Shown: positions 36,168 to 48,512 of the stretch, in pieces
How positions within the stretch are numbered: the stretch's first letter is position 1
How the letters are laid out: the number at the start of each line of letters is the position of its first letter
NCBI RefSeq assembly: GCF_014648075.1
Contig: NZ_BMQK01000003.1
Location: 1 to 64,000, forward strand
Reading direction: 5' to 3'
Origin: Streptomyces ruber
Lineage (GTDB): Bacteria; Actinomycetota; Actinomycetes; Streptomycetales; Streptomycetaceae
DNA length: 64,000 nt
Made by a program: the position numbers and the translations under genes
The notes under the pieces: generated by a model
Database searches by the model: none
What the model was told of the DNA's origin: nothing
What the model saw: the letters and a program-made list of their open reading frames with translations, nothing else

Positions 36168-36551
36168 CTACTGCCGCGGGCCGCCGCGCCACGGGGGTGG
36201 CGCGGCCGTCCTGCGGGCCGTGTCCCGGCGGTGCGCGGCGCGTTCCGTGCGGCTGCGCAGCCGGTCCTGCAGCCGGCCGGCGAGCTCCCGGGCGCTCGCC
36301 TCGCGGGCGTGCGCGGCGACGTGGTCGCCGCCCACCCGGATCCCGGCGGTGGCCGACCAGGGCGGCTCGACGTGGTGGGCCGACGTCCTGGTGACGCGCA
36401 CCTCGCCACTGACGGGCGGGAGTCCGGGACGGCCGAGCGCGGCGCCCGGCTTCGTCCGCAGGTACGCGAGCGATTCCTCGTCCACGTCGCCCTCGGCCCG
36501 CACGCGCACGGCGGTGGTGAGGTCATGGGTGGCGATGTCCCCGGCAGTCAT
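36168..36551 (-). CDS. HPF/RaiA-like ribosome-associated protein
   Basis: ATG at 36549-36551, with CAAGGAGCGG upstream, gives 127 residues. The sequence AVRVRAEGDVDEESLAYLRTK opens like the first strand-helix of the hibernation-factor fold. GEVRVTRTSAHHVEPPWSATAGIRVGGDHVAAHAREASARELAGRL repeats the pattern of the S30AE domain. The C-terminus is Arg-rich (RTERAAHRRDTARR), as expected for rRNA contact. It is only about half the length of long-form HPF and may form inactive ribosome dimers in dormancy. Function is inferred. Confidence 0.7.
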   Translation of the reverse strand: MTAGDIATHDLTTAVRVRAEGDVDEESLAYLRTKPGAALGRPGLPPVSGEVRVTRTSAHHVEPPWSATAGIRVGGDHVAAHAREASARELAGRLQDRLRSRTERAAHRRDTARRTAAPPPWRGGPRQ

Positions 36552-36653
36552 GTGGTCCGCTCCTTGTGGTCGTTCCGGCAGCCCCGGGAACGCCGCGCAC
36601 CGCGTCCCGCTTCCGGGCCGGCCCGCCCCGGACGGGAGGATGGGGGTCCCCGT

Positions 36654-39350
<2,697 letters not shown>

Positions 39351-39583
39351 GACACCGCGCTCCTCAGCCGTGGGGTGGTGGTACCAGCGTCGGACGCTGG
39401 AGCCGCTGCCCGCGAGGTGCCGGCAGTCCCGCTCGGGGGGCCGGTCGGCCTGGGTGCCCGCCGCCGGGCCGCCGCAGGGCCGAAGGGGACCCGCAGCCGG
39501 GCTGTACGGCCCCTGGGCCCCCGTCTCCGCCGGGAAGAGGCTCGGGGACATCGCGAGGAAACACGGACCCGGAGGGACGACTC

Positions 39584-40531
39584 ATGCTTCATGACATCGC
39601 CGTGGGGGTCGACGGCTCACCCGCGAGCCTCGCCGCCGCGCACTGGGCGGCCCAGGAGGCCCGGCGGCGGGGAACCGGACTGACCGTGGTGCACGCCTGG
39701 CACCCTCACGCCCATCCCGCGTCGTCCGTTCCCTTCGGCCGCGCCGAGCACGACTGGGCCGCGCAGATCCTCCAGGAGGCCGTACGCGGCGTCCGCACGG
39801 CCCGTCCCGGTCTGCGGATCACCGAGCGCCTCGTGTGCGACGCGACGGTCGACGCCCTGGTCGCCACCGCCGCCGACGCCGGCATGCTGGTCCTCGGAGC
39901 CCCGGGCCTGGGGTTCGTGGGCGGCTTCGTCACGGGATCCGTGTCCCAGCGCGTCGTCGCCCGGTCGGTCCGCCCCGTGGTGCTGGCGCGGGCGGGGCGG
40001 CGCGCCGCCGACGAGCACACGCCGTCCGCGGCCGGCATCGCCCCGGAGGAGATCCCCGGGACGCCCTGCCGCGAGGTGGTTCTGGGGCTGCACACCGGCC
40101 ACCCCTGCGACGAACTGATCGGGTTCGCCTTCGACGCCGCCCGGTGGCGCGGCACCGGCCTGCGGGTGGTCCATGCTTTCCGGGCGCCGTCCGGGTCCGC
40201 CCCCGACCCGTCGGTGACCGTCCCACCGGTCGTCCCCACCGCGGGCCCGGCCCTGTACCCGCGGGCACGGGCGCAGGCGCGGGCGCACGCGGAGGACATG
40301 GTGGGCGCGGTGCTGCGCCCCTGGCGGGAGAGGTACCCGACCGTGCCCGTGACCGGGACGGTCACCGAGGGCCGTGCCTCCGTCGCACTCGTGCACGCGG
40401 CGCGGGGCGCCGGGCTCCTCGTGGTGGGCCGCCGCACGGACGGCCAGCGGATCGGTGCCCGCACGGGTCCGGTCGCACACGCCGTCCTGCACCACGCCGA
40501 CTGCCCCGTCGCCGTGGTCCCGCACGACTGA
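39584..40531 (+). CDS. Universal stress protein with two USP domains
   Basis: ATG at 39584 with GGAGGGACGACTC upstream gives 315 residues. Two USP domains are visible: residues ~1-145 begin DIAVGVDGSPASLAAAHWAAQEA, end LVLGAPGLGFVGGFVTGSVSQRVVARSVRPVVLAR; the second (~165-315) begins EVVLGLHTGHPCDELIGFAFDAA and ends LLVVGRRTDGQRIG...AHAVLHHADCPVAVVPHD. The G-x-G-(9)-G-S pattern suggests ATP binding in the first domain, less so in the second. Tandem USPs are typical of DevR/OsdR-controlled dormancy regulons. It diverges from ppdK. Confidence 0.92.
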   Translation: MLHDIAVGVDGSPASLAAAHWAAQEARRRGTGLTVVHAWHPHAHPASSVPFGRAEHDWAAQILQEAVRGVRTARPGLRITERLVCDATVDALVATAADAGMLVLGAPGLGFVGGFVTGSVSQRVVARSVRPVVLARAGRRAADEHTPSAAGIAPEEIPGTPCREVVLGLHTGHPCDELIGFAFDAARWRGTGLRVVHAFRAPSGSAPDPSVTVPPVVPTAGPALYPRARAQARAHAEDMVGAVLRPWRERYPTVPVTGTVTEGRASVALVHAARGAGLLVVGRRTDGQRIGARTGPVAHAVLHHADCPVAVVPHD

Positions 40532-40580
40532 GCCCGCCTGCCCGGACCTGGGTGCCTGCGGGCGGCCGGGAACCCGGCCC

Positions 40581-40617
40581 GTGTCCTGTCCGGCACTCCT
40601 CGCCGCCGGCCAGGACG
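40581..40617. repeat. Direct repeat, copy 1
   Basis: 37 bp matching 40761-40797 with one mismatch. The repeat itself has GTCCTG and CAGGAC at its ends as an inverted pair. Confidence 0.7.
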
Positions 40618-40760
40618 CGACGGCCTACGCCGCCCTCCACCGCCGGCGGGCGCACCGTCGTCCGTCCGGCCTCGCCTCCGGCCGCGGCTCCCGGCACGGT
40701 GCGCCGTACGCGGGCGGGGGCTGAAGGTCCCGGCGGACCGGGGCCGGACGGAACCCGGCC

Positions 40761-40797
40761 GTGTCCTGTCCGGCACTCCTCGCCACCGGCCAGGACG
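40761..40797. repeat. Direct repeat, copy 2
   Basis: 37 bp, 180 bp after copy 1 and 44 bp before the formate-lyase start; one mismatch between copies. Confidence 0.7.
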
Positions 40798-40841
40798 GCC
40801 AGCATCGACGGTGAGGAGACCGCTCGACGAGAGGACCTGTG

Positions 40842-43100
40842 ATGACCGCGACGGTGACAGCCGGCCCCCGGACCGCCGACGCCTGGCGGCAGTTCGCCGG
40901 GAACGGGTGGCGTGAGCGCATCGACGTGCGCGACTTCATCCAGGCCAACTACACGCCGTACGAAGGCGACGCGGCCTTTCTGGCCGGCCCCACCGACCGC
41001 ACGCGCGTGGTCTGGGAGAAGGTCAGCGCGCTGTTCCCGGAGGAGCGGCGCCGGGGCGTCCTCGACGTCGACGCCGCCACCCCCTCCACCATCACCTCGC
41101 ACGCCCCCGGCTACATCGACCGGGACCGTGAGCTGGTCGTCGGCCTGCAGACCGACGCCCCGCTGAAGCGCGCGATCATGCCGAACGGCGGCCTCAGGAT
41201 GGTCGAGAACGGGCTCGCGGCCTACGGATACCGGCCCGACCCGTTCGTGAGCAAGGTCTTCGGCACGTACCGCAAGACCCACAACGACGGCGTCTTCGAC
41301 GCCTACACCCCGCAGATGCGGGCCGCCCGCAAGGCGGGGATCATCACCGGGCTGCCGGACGCCTACGGCCGCGGCCGGATCATCGGCGACTACCGGCGCG
41401 TCGCCCTGTACGGCACGGACCGGCTGATCGAGGCCAAGCGCGCCGAACGGGCCCTGCTGGACGCGCGCCCCTCCGGCCCCGACGTCATCCGCGACCGCGA
41501 GGAGCTGGCCGAGCAGATCCGGGCGCTGGGCGAGCTGGCGCGGATGGCCGCCTCCTACGGCTGCGACGTCTCCCGCCCCGCCGTGACCGCGCACGAGGCG
41601 GTGCAGTGGCTCTACCTTGGCTTCCTCGCCGCGGTGAAGGAGCAGAACGGCGCGGCGATGTCGCTGGGCCGCACCTCCACCTTCCTGGACGTCTACCTCC
41701 GGCGCGACCTGGACGAGGGGCTCCTCGACGAGACGCGCGCCCAGGAGCTGATCGACGACTTCGTCATCAAGCTGCGGATCGTGCGGTTCCTGCGCACGCC
41801 CGAGTACGACGCGCTGTTCTCCGGCGACCCGACCTGGGTGACGGAGTCCATCGGCGGCATCGGCGCGGACGGACGCCCGCTGGTCACCCGCACCTCCTTC
41901 CGCTTCCTGCAGACCCTGTACAACCTGGGCCCGGCCCCCGAGCCCAACCTGACCGTGCTGTGGTCGCCCCGGCTGCCCGCCGGCTTCAAGGAGTTCTGCG
42001 CGCAGGTCTCGATCGACACCAGCGCCGTCCAGTACGAGTCCGACGAGCTGATGCGCCCCCGCACCGGCGACGACACCGCGATCGCCTGCTGTGTCTCCGC
42101 GATGGCGGTGGGGAAGCAGATGCAGTTCTTCGGCGCGCGCGTCAACCTCGCCAAGGCGCTGCTGTACGCGGTCAACGGCGGCCGGGACGAGATGACCGGC
42201 GACCAGGTCGCCCCGGAGACACCGCCGCTGACCGGGGAGTACCTGGCCTACGACGAGCTGTCGGCGGCGTACGACCGCATGCTGGACTGGCTGGCGGAGA
42301 CGTACGTCGACGCGCTCAACGTGATCCACTACATGCACGACAAGTACGCCTACGAGCGGATCGAGATGGCGCTGCACGACCATCCCGTGCACCGCTTCAT
42401 GGCCTGCGGCATCGCCGGCCTGTCCGTCGCCGCCGACAGCCTGTCCGCCGTGAAGTACGCGCGGGTGAAGGTGGTGCGCGACGACACCGGACTGGCCGTG
42501 GACTACGAGGTCGAGGGCGAGTTCCCGGCGTACGGCAACAACGACGACCGCGCCGACGCCCTCGCCGCCGGCCTGGTGGAGTCGTTCATGGCCAAGGTCC
42601 GACGGCACCCCGCCTACCGGGACGCCGAGCACACCCAGTCGGTGCTGACCATCACCTCCAACGTCGTCTACGGCAGGCACACCGGCAACACCCCGGACGG
42701 CCGCCGCGCCGGACAGCCCTTCGCACCCGGCGCCAACCCGATGAACGGCCGGGACCGGCACGGGGTCGCCGCCTCCGCCCTCTCCGTGGCGAAACTGCCG
42801 TACGAGCAGGCCCGCGACGGCATCTCACTGACCACCACGATCACCCCGGAGGGGCTGGGCCACGTCCCCGGGGAGCGCGCGGGCCACCTGGTCGGCATCC
42901 TCGACGCCTACATGTCCGCGGGCGGGTTCCACATGAACGTGAACGTGCTGGACCGCGCCGTGCTGGAGGACGCCATGGAGCACCCGGAGAAGTACCCCGA
43001 GCTGACGATCCGGGTGTCCGGGTACGCGGTCAACTTCGTCCGCCTGACCCGTGAGCAGCAGCTCGACGTGATCAGCCGCACCTTCCACGGATCGCTGTGA
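40842..43100 (+). CDS. pflB: Pyruvate formate-lyase (glycyl-radical formate C-acetyltransferase)
   Basis: ATG at 40842 with GAGAGGA upstream gives 752 residues, near the usual ~760; a GTG is also present at 40839. The adjacent catalytic cysteines are C416-C417 ([22 protein letters not shown]). The C-terminal glycyl-radical loop is [12 protein letters not shown] with G727. Other family segments are [30 protein letters not shown] and [19 protein letters not shown]. The enzyme splits pyruvate and CoA to acetyl-CoA and formate and is quickly destroyed by oxygen. Its presence in an aerobic genus is notable. The activase gene overlaps the stop codon. Confidence 0.96.
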   Translation: MTATVTAGPRTADAWRQFAGNGWRERIDVRDFIQANYTPYEGDAAFLAGPTDRTRVVWEKVSALFPEERRRGVLDVDAATPSTITSHAPGYIDRDRELVVGLQTDAPLKRAIMPNGGLRMVENGLAAYGYRPDPFVSKVFGTYRKTHNDGVFDAYTPQMRAARKAGIITGLPDAYGRGRIIGDYRRVALYGTDRLIEAKRAERALLDARPSGPDVIRDREELAEQIRALGELARMAASYGCDVSRPAVTAHEAVQWLYLGFLAAVKEQNGAAMSLGRTSTFLDVYLRRDLDEGLLDETRAQELIDDFVIKLRIVRFLRTPEYDALFSGDPTWVTESIGGIGADGRPLVTRTSFRFLQTLYNLGPAPEPNLTVLWSPRLPAGFKEFCAQVSIDTSAVQYESDELMRPRTGDDTAIACCVSAMAVGKQMQFFGARVNLAKALLYAVNGGRDEMTGDQVAPETPPLTGEYLAYDELSAAYDRMLDWLAETYVDALNVIHYMHDKYAYERIEMALHDHPVHRFMACGIAGLSVAADSLSAVKYARVKVVRDDTGLAVDYEVEGEFPAYGNNDDRADALAAGLVESFMAKVRRHPAYRDAEHTQSVLTITSNVVYGRHTGNTPDGRRAGQPFAPGANPMNGRDRHGVAASALSVAKLPYEQARDGISLTTTITPEGLGHVPGERAGHLVGILDAYMSAGGFHMNVNVLDRAVLEDAMEHPEKYPELTIRVSGYAVNFVRLTREQQLDVISRTFHGSL

Positions 43101-43870
43101 ACGGCATCGCGGACGGTACCGCGAACGGCACCGCGAGCGACGCGGTCACCGGCCGGATCCACTCCTGGGACCTGTCCACCGGCGTGGACGGTCCCGGGAC
43201 CCGGTTCGTGCTCTTCGTCAGCGGCTGCCCGCTGCGCTGCCTGTACTGCGCCAACCCCGACACCTGGCACATGCGCGACGGCCGGGCGGTCACCGTCGAC
43301 GAGGTGATGGCGGAGATCGACAAGTACCGTGCGTTCCTCACCACGGCCGGGGGCGGGATCACCGTCACCGGCGGCGAGCCCCTGCTCCAGCCGGCCTTCA
43401 CCGGCGCCCTCCTGCACCGCTGCAAGGAGGCCGGACTGCACACCGCGCTGGACACCTCGGGCTTCCTCGGCGCCCGTGCCACGGACGGACTCCTCGCCGA
43501 CACCGACCTGGTGCTGCTGGACATCAAGGCCTTCGACGTCACCACCTACCGGAAACTGACCGGCGGCGAACTCGCCCCGACCCTGAACCTCGCCACCCGT
43601 CTCGACCGGCTGGGCAAGCGCATGTGGATCCGGTACGTCCTGGTGCCCGGCTGGACCGACGACCCGGAGGCGGTCGACGGGCTCGCCGGCTTCCTCGGGG
43701 GCCTCGGCAGTGTCGACCGGGTCGACGTCCTGCCGTTCCACAAGCTCGGCGCGGCCAAGTACGACGCCTTGGGCCTTCCCTTTCCCCTGCGGGAGACGCC
43801 GGTTCCCGACGCGGACCTGGTGGGCCGGGTCCGCGGCCGGTTCCGCGACCATGGTCTGGCGGCCCACTGA
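43097..43870 (+). CDS. pflA: Pyruvate formate-lyase-activating enzyme (radical SAM)
   Basis: GTG at 43097 overlaps the formate-lyase stop by 4 nt, so translation is coupled. The 257-residue protein carries the radical-SAM CxxxCxxC motif at C44, C48 and C51 (CPLRCLYC) and the GGE motif in [31 protein letters not shown] near the N-terminus is typical of PflA. It abstracts a hydrogen from the glycine of pyruvate formate-lyase to form the radical. The first ~15 residues are low complexity ([10 protein letters not shown]) and may be dispensable. Confidence 0.96.
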   Translation: MNGIADGTANGTASDAVTGRIHSWDLSTGVDGPGTRFVLFVSGCPLRCLYCANPDTWHMRDGRAVTVDEVMAEIDKYRAFLTTAGGGITVTGGEPLLQPAFTGALLHRCKEAGLHTALDTSGFLGARATDGLLADTDLVLLDIKAFDVTTYRKLTGGELAPTLNLATRLDRLGKRMWIRYVLVPGWTDDPEAVDGLAGFLGGLGSVDRVDVLPFHKLGAAKYDALGLPFPLRETPVPDADLVGRVRGRFRDHGLAAH

Positions 43871-44172
43871 CCTACTGACCCGGGGCGGCGCCTCCGGACC
43901 CGGTCCCGTACGCCCCGCCTTCGGCGGTCCCGGCCAGAAAGCAGCTGTCCAGCCCGGTCGCCCGCGCCGTACACAGTGGGGCACTGCCCGCCGTCCTCGT
44001 ACGACGACCGCACCAGGCTCGGCGGGCAGCCGCACGAGACCTGAGCGACCCGACCGGGCCGGACGTCACCGGCGACGTCGTCTCCTCGTCCGCCTCCCTC
44101 GTCCGCGGCCAGGCGGAGAACCGGCTGTGCACCGTCAGGGCCGCCCCGTCGCCACCCTGGAGGACCGGCATC
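43871..44172. other. Control region upstream of carbamate kinase
   Basis: About 300 bp without a gene. GGACC-C-GGTCC at 43896-43906 is a perfect 11-bp palindrome and CGGTCCC occurs again nearby; similar boxes precede other island genes. Confidence 0.45.
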
Positions 44173-45096
44173 ATGCGCATAGTCATCGCCCTCGGCGGCA
44201 ACGCCCTGCTGCACCGGGGCGAACGCCCCGACGCCGATGTGCAGAAGGCGAACATCGACCGCGTCACCACCGCGATCGCCGCCCTCGCGCGGGAACACGA
44301 GATCGTGATCACCCACGGCAACGGCCCCCAGATCGGGCTGCTCGCCGTGGAGAGCGCGGCCGATCCCGCCCTCAGCGCGCCCTACCCGCTGGACCTGCTC
44401 GGCGCGCAGACCCAGGGCATGATCGGCTCGCTGCTGGTCCGCACGCTGCACGACGTCCTGCCCGGACGTCGCATCGCCGCACTCGTCACCCACACCGTCG
44501 TCCGCGCGGACGATCCCGCTTTCGAGCGGCCCACGAAGTTCGTCGGCCAGGTCCCCCCGCACACCGTGGCCCGGGCCCCGGCCCGCAGGCCGAGCCGGCG
44601 GATCATCCGGGACACCACCGGCCGGCGCGGGATCGTCGCCTCGCCCGCTCCGGAGCGGATCGTCGAAGCCGGCACCATCCACGATCTGCTGGGCGCGGGC
44701 ACACTCGTGATATGCGCCGGCGGAGGCGGCGTCCCGGTCACCGCCGACCCGCTCACCGGCGCGCTCAGCGGCGCGGACGCCGTGGTCGACAAGGACCTGA
44801 CCGCCGCCCTCCTGGCCGAGGACCTCAAGGCCGACTTCCTGCTGATCCTCACCGACGTCCCCAACGTCTACACCGACTACGGCACCCCGCGGCAGCGGCC
44901 CGTCCTCGACGCCACCCCCGCCGAGCTGCGCCGCGGCGCTTTCGCGGAGGACTCGATGGGGCCCAAGGCCGAGGCCGCCGCCCGGTTCGTGGAACGGACC
45001 GGGGGGATCGCCGCGATCGGGGCTCTGGACGCCGCCTACGAGATCGTCCACGGCAGGTCGGGCACCCTGGTCCGCCCCGGCACGCCCGTGGTGTGA
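44173..45096 (+). CDS. arcC: Carbamate kinase
   Basis: ATG at 44173 gives 307 residues, the usual length. It shows IVIALGGNALLHRG, the amino-acid-kinase loop ITHGNGPQIGLL, LDLLGAQTQGMIG, ICAGGGGVPV and AVVDKDLTAALLAEDLKAD in family order. The enzyme transfers phosphate from carbamoyl-phosphate to ADP and is the ATP-yielding last step of arginine deiminase fermentation. No arcA or arcB gene is in the window, so carbamoyl-phosphate must come from elsewhere. A weak terminator lies at the stop. Confidence 0.95.
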   Translation: MRIVIALGGNALLHRGERPDADVQKANIDRVTTAIAALAREHEIVITHGNGPQIGLLAVESAADPALSAPYPLDLLGAQTQGMIGSLLVRTLHDVLPGRRIAALVTHTVVRADDPAFERPTKFVGQVPPHTVARAPARRPSRRIIRDTTGRRGIVASPAPERIVEAGTIHDLLGAGTLVICAGGGGVPVTADPLTGALSGADAVVDKDLTAALLAEDLKADFLLILTDVPNVYTDYGTPRQRPVLDATPAELRRGAFAEDSMGPKAEAAARFVERTGGIAAIGALDAAYEIVHGRSGTLVRPGTPVV

Positions 45097-45107
45097 ACCA
45101 CCACGGG
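45085..45107. terminator. Weak terminator at the end of arcC
   Basis: CCCGTGGTG (45085-45093) and CACCACGGG (45099-45107) form a 9-bp stem with a 5-nt loop across the stop codon. Confidence 0.55.
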
Positions 45108-45753
45108 TGACGAGCCGGGAGGCTTCGCGAGGAGCGGTCCAGGGCGGACGGCAAGCAGGACGCCCCCTCGGAATCCCCGGAAGAAGGCGCGGCAGCGCGG
45201 AAGGGACCCGGTAGGCCCCGCCCGGCCCGGCCGCGCGGCGACGGGAGATCCCGCCGCCGGCCGGGAAGGGGGCGGCCGACCGGCGGATCGGCCGATGGCC
45301 GCGCCCGGCCGGGGAGACGGTGCGGAACCGTCTCCCCCGCCTGCCCGCAGCGTTCGGCGTGGAGCGCACTGCCGGACGCCGTCATCGCCCCGCACCCGGC
45401 GCGGTCACCGCCGCGGCGACCGGGTGCTCCGGTACCGGGGCGGCGAGCGTCGCACTGCTCGGGGGAATCCGCCTTCCCGCCCCGTGCCCGTGCCCGGGGC
45501 CGGGCCGGTGCGGCTGGGTGGATGCCCTCCCCGGCCTCCCCGGGACGGACGAGCGGGAGGGGGGCCGTCCGGGGCCCCGCGGGGCCCCGGACGGCCCCGG
45601 TCCCCGGCCGAGGCCGAAGGTCCCGCGCCGAAGGGACTGTTCGGCTCCGCGTCCGCGCCCATCGGCATCCGGCGTCGGACCGGCCCCGGCAGCCACAGTG
45701 AAGGTGTCAGAAACCAACCGGACCGACCGGACCGACTCCGAAGGATCACCGTC
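45108..45753. other. Gap between arcC and the DoxX-like gene
   Basis: About 645 bp with no convincing gene. The region has a GC-rich inverted repeat (GGGGCCCC units near 45570-45600) and an AGGTCCC/GGGACT pair at 45618-45638, 115 bp before the DoxX-like start. Confidence 0.45.
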
Positions 45754-46383
45754 ATGGCCGTGCACCAGCACTCCCACCGCAGCGCGGACTTCCACCTGCC
45801 GTCCTTCCGCAGGAACCGGACCGCCGCACCCGAGTCCGCAGCCGTGTCGGCACACACCGGCACGCACACCGCACGGGCCTACGTCTTCGCCTCGGCGCGC
45901 CTGCTGATGGGCTTCGTCTTCCTGTGGGCCTTCCTCGACAAGACCTTCGGCCTCGGCTACAGCACTCGGCCCGGCAAGGGCTGGATCGACGGCGGCTCGC
46001 CCACCGAGGGCTTCCTCGGTCACGTCGCCGTCGGACCGATGGAGTCCACCTTCCACGCGTGGGCCGGCGCCGCCTGGGCGGACTGGCTGTTCATGCTGGG
46101 CCTGCTCGGCGTCGGCCTGGCGCTGACCGCCGGGGTGGCCCTGCGTCTCGCGGCCGTCGCGGGCACCGTGATGATGGCGCTGATGTGGGTGGCCGAGTGG
46201 CCACCGGCGCGGCACCTGTCGGACGGCTCCCCGAGCATGTCGACGAACCCGTTCGCCGACTACCACCTCGTCTACGCCCTGCTGCTCGTCGCGCTCGCCG
46301 TCGCCTCCGCCGGCGACACCCTCGGCCTCGGACGGCTGTGGGCCCGGCTCCCGCTCGTCCGCGGCAACGGATGGCTCCGCTGA
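45754..46383 (+). CDS. DoxX-family membrane protein
   Basis: ATG at 45754 with GAAGGATC upstream gives 209 residues; earlier in-frame sequence is Pro/Gly-rich noise. After a ~45-residue hydrophilic tail come four hydrophobic helices (ASARLLMGFVFLWAFLDK, DWLFMLGLLGVGLALTAGV, AAVAGTVMMALMWVAEW, LVYALLLVALAVASAG), the four-helix plan of the DoxX/SURF4 group. These proteins link to thiosulfate:quinone reductase or redox defence; the role here is not known. The gene sits among hypoxia-type genes. Confidence 0.8.
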   Translation: MAVHQHSHRSADFHLPSFRRNRTAAPESAAVSAHTGTHTARAYVFASARLLMGFVFLWAFLDKTFGLGYSTRPGKGWIDGGSPTEGFLGHVAVGPMESTFHAWAGAAWADWLFMLGLLGVGLALTAGVALRLAAVAGTVMMALMWVAEWPPARHLSDGSPSMSTNPFADYHLVYALLLVALAVASAGDTLGLGRLWARLPLVRGNGWLR

Positions 46384-46389
46384 ACGGCA

Positions 46390-46427
46390 CCGGTGCGGTG
46401 GGCCCGCCGACGGACCCACCGCACCGG
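46390..46427. terminator. Hairpin terminator after the DoxX-like gene
   Basis: 13-bp perfect arms (46390-46402 and 46415-46427) with a 12-nt loop, starting 6 bp past the stop codon. Confidence 0.8.
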
Positions 46428-46535
46428 CCCGCCGACGGAGCCGGTCGGCCCCGGCCGGGGACCAGCGGCCCCTGCCCCGCGAACCCGCTGAACACGACAC
46501 TGAGACCGCACCACCCCACACAGGAGGAGGGCGTC

Positions 46536-47441
46536 ATGCCCCGCACCATCACCGTAGGAGTCGACGGCTCGCCCGAGAGCCGGGCCGCAGCCGAGTGGGC
46601 GGCCCGTGAGGCGCGGTTGCGCGACCTGCCGGTCAAGCTGGTCCACGTGCGGCAGCCGCTGCCGGAGCCGACGGTCCAGGTCCCCCTCCCCGACGACGAG
46701 ACCCCCCAGCACTGGTATGAGCGCATCCCCCGGGAGGCCGCCGAGGGGCTGAGGCTGCGTCATCCCGGTGTCGAGGTGAGCACCGAGCAGCGCGCGGGCA
46801 CGCCGGCCGACGCCCTGGTGGACGCCGCCCGCGACGCGGAACTGCTGGTCCTCGGCTCCCGCGCGCTGAGCGGGATCGGCGGCTTCCTGGTCGGGTCCGT
46901 CGGACAGGCCGTGGTCGCCCGCACCGAGGCGCCGGTGGTTCTCGTACGCGCCGGTGAACAGGCCGCCGACGAACACGTCATGGACCCCGCCGGCATCCCG
47001 TCCGCCGCCACCGCCTTCCGGCCCGTCGTCCTCGGCCTCGACACCGGCCACCCCGACGACACGGTGCTCGCCTTCGCCTTCGAGGAGGCACAGCGCCGCG
47101 GGACCGCCCTGCACGCCGTCCAGGTCTGGAACCTGCCGCCGTACAGCGTCTACGACCTGGTCGCGGGGGTCGACCTGCACGCCGAGGCCGCCCGCCGGTG
47201 GGCCGCCGAACTCACCGGCGTACTGCGCCCCTGGCGGCAGAAGTACCCGGACGTGGAGGTCGTCGAGACGTCCCGCACCGGCAGCCCCGCCGCCCGCCTC
47301 GTCGACGCCGCCCGCGACGCGTCCCTCGTCGTGGTCGGCCGGCGGATCCGCCGCAGCCCCTTCGGCGTCCACATCGGCTCGGTCACCCACGCGGTGCTGC
47401 ACCACTCCACCGCCCCCGTCGCCGTCGTCGCGCACGACTGA
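46536..47441 (+). CDS. Universal stress protein with two USP domains
   Basis: ATG at 46536 preceded by a strong CAGGAGGAGGG site gives 301 residues. Domain 1 starts TITVGVDGSPESRAAAEWAAREA and closes with LLVLGSRALSGIGGFLVGSVGQAVVARTEAPVVLVR, a complete ATP-binding pattern. Domain 2 starts PVVLGLDTGHPDDTVLAFAFEEA and ends LVVVGRRIRRSPFGVHIGSVTHAVLHHSTAPVAVVAHD. It is closely similar in layout to the protein at 39584. The zinc dehydrogenase gene follows after 43 bp and the third stress protein after that; this order matches the hypoxia cluster of S. coelicolor as I recall it. Confidence 0.92.
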   Translation: MPRTITVGVDGSPESRAAAEWAAREARLRDLPVKLVHVRQPLPEPTVQVPLPDDETPQHWYERIPREAAEGLRLRHPGVEVSTEQRAGTPADALVDAARDAELLVLGSRALSGIGGFLVGSVGQAVVARTEAPVVLVRAGEQAADEHVMDPAGIPSAATAFRPVVLGLDTGHPDDTVLAFAFEEAQRRGTALHAVQVWNLPPYSVYDLVAGVDLHAEAARRWAAELTGVLRPWRQKYPDVEVVETSRTGSPAARLVDAARDASLVVVGRRIRRSPFGVHIGSVTHAVLHHSTAPVAVVAHD

Positions 47442-47484
47442 CCCGGCCGGCCACGGAAAGCCGGCCACGGAAAGAGGAACCGTC

Positions 47485-48507
47485 ATGAAGGCAGCGGTCG
47501 TACGGGCGTTCGGCGAGCCCCTGGTCATCGAGGAGCGCCCCGACCCCGAGCCCGGCCCCGGCCAGGTCCGGATCCGGGTGGAGGCGTCCGGGCTGTGCCA
47601 CACCGACATCCACGCCGCGCACGGCGACTGGCCCGTGAGGCCCACCCCGCCGTTCGTGCCCGGGCACGAGGGCGTCGGCCTGGTGGAGAAGCTCGGGGCG
47701 GGCGTCACCCACCTCACCGTGGGACAGCGGGTCGCCGTGCCCTGGCTCGGCCGGGCCTGCGGGCGGTGCGAGCACTGCCTGTCCGGCTGGGAGACGCTGT
47801 GCGAGCAGCAGGTCAACACCGGCTACGGCTGCGACGGCGGGTACGCGGAGAAGATGCTGGCCTGGGCCGACTTCGCCCAGCCCGTACCGGACGGCATCTC
47901 CGCCGTCGAGGCCGCCCCGCTGACCTGCGCGGGCGTCACCACGTACAAGGCACTCAAGGTCGCCGGCGTCCGGCCCGCGCAGCTCGTCGCGGTCTCCGGC
48001 GTGGGCGGCCTCGGCCATCTCGCGGTGCAGTACGCCAAGATCGCCGGGGCGCGGGTGGCCGCCGTCGACGTCACCGACGACAAGCTGGAGCTCGCCCGGG
48101 AACTCGGTGCCGACTTCGTCGTCGACGCCCGCACCCAGGACGTCGGCGCGGAGCTGAAGCGGCTCGGCGGCGCGCACGCCGCCCTCGCGCTCGCCGTGAG
48201 CCCGGCCGCCTTCGAAGCCGTCAACGCAGGGTTGCGGCGCGGCGGCAAGCTGGTCATGGTGGCCCTGCCGGCACACGGCACGATCCAGGTACCCGTCTTC
48301 GACACCGTGCTCAACGGCACCTCGGTGATCGGCTCGATCGTCGGCACCCGGCAGGACCTCGCCGAGGTCTTCCAGCTGCACGCGGCGGGCCGGACGAGGG
48401 TCGTTCACGAGACCCGTCCGCTGGCCGCCGTCAACGAATCCATCGACGAGGTGCTGCGCGGCCAGGTCAAGGCCCGCATCGTGTTCGATCTCGACACAGG
48501 ACGGTGA
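47485..48507 (+). CDS. Zinc-dependent alcohol dehydrogenase
   Basis: ATG at 47485, 43 bp after the preceding stress protein gene with AAAGAGGAAC upstream, gives 340 residues. It is a medium-chain dehydrogenase: catalytic zinc ligands in GLCHTDIHAAHGDWP and GHEGVG, four structural-zinc cysteines in RACGRCEHCLSGWETLC, and a Rossmann motif GVGGLGHLAVQYAKI. The sequence resembles AdhP-type ethanol dehydrogenases and could provide an additional route between acetaldehyde and ethanol alongside AdhE. A stress protein gene begins 5 bp after its stop, so they are probably co-transcribed. Confidence 0.94.
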   Translation: MKAAVVRAFGEPLVIEERPDPEPGPGQVRIRVEASGLCHTDIHAAHGDWPVRPTPPFVPGHEGVGLVEKLGAGVTHLTVGQRVAVPWLGRACGRCEHCLSGWETLCEQQVNTGYGCDGGYAEKMLAWADFAQPVPDGISAVEAAPLTCAGVTTYKALKVAGVRPAQLVAVSGVGGLGHLAVQYAKIAGARVAAVDVTDDKLELARELGADFVVDARTQDVGAELKRLGGAHAALALAVSPAAFEAVNAGLRRGGKLVMVALPAHGTIQVPVFDTVLNGTSVIGSIVGTRQDLAEVFQLHAAGRTRVVHETRPLAAVNESIDEVLRGQVKARIVFDLDTGR

Positions 48508-48512
48508 GGGCG

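Larger units (their letters stand above)
40532..40841. other. Promoter region of pyruvate formate-lyase with a 37-bp direct duplication
   Basis: About 310 bp without a gene. It contains two 37-bp direct repeats and a GGTCC-CGGC-GGACC palindrome at 40726-40739 between them. Confidence 0.5.

Noticed and set aside
40362..42761. 799-codon minus-strand frame over pflB
   Set aside because: Antisense shadow; pflB on the plus strand has the catalytic Cys-Cys pair and glycyl loop.
45560..45610. GGGGCCCC-rich palindrome after arcC as an attenuator or origin
   Set aside because: Looks like simple GC-rich sequence; no U-tract or ordered repeats and not next to a stop codon.
45382..46521. Minus-strand frame over the DoxX-like gene
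   Set aside because: Composed of Arg/Gly/Pro noise; the plus-strand protein has four clear membrane helices.
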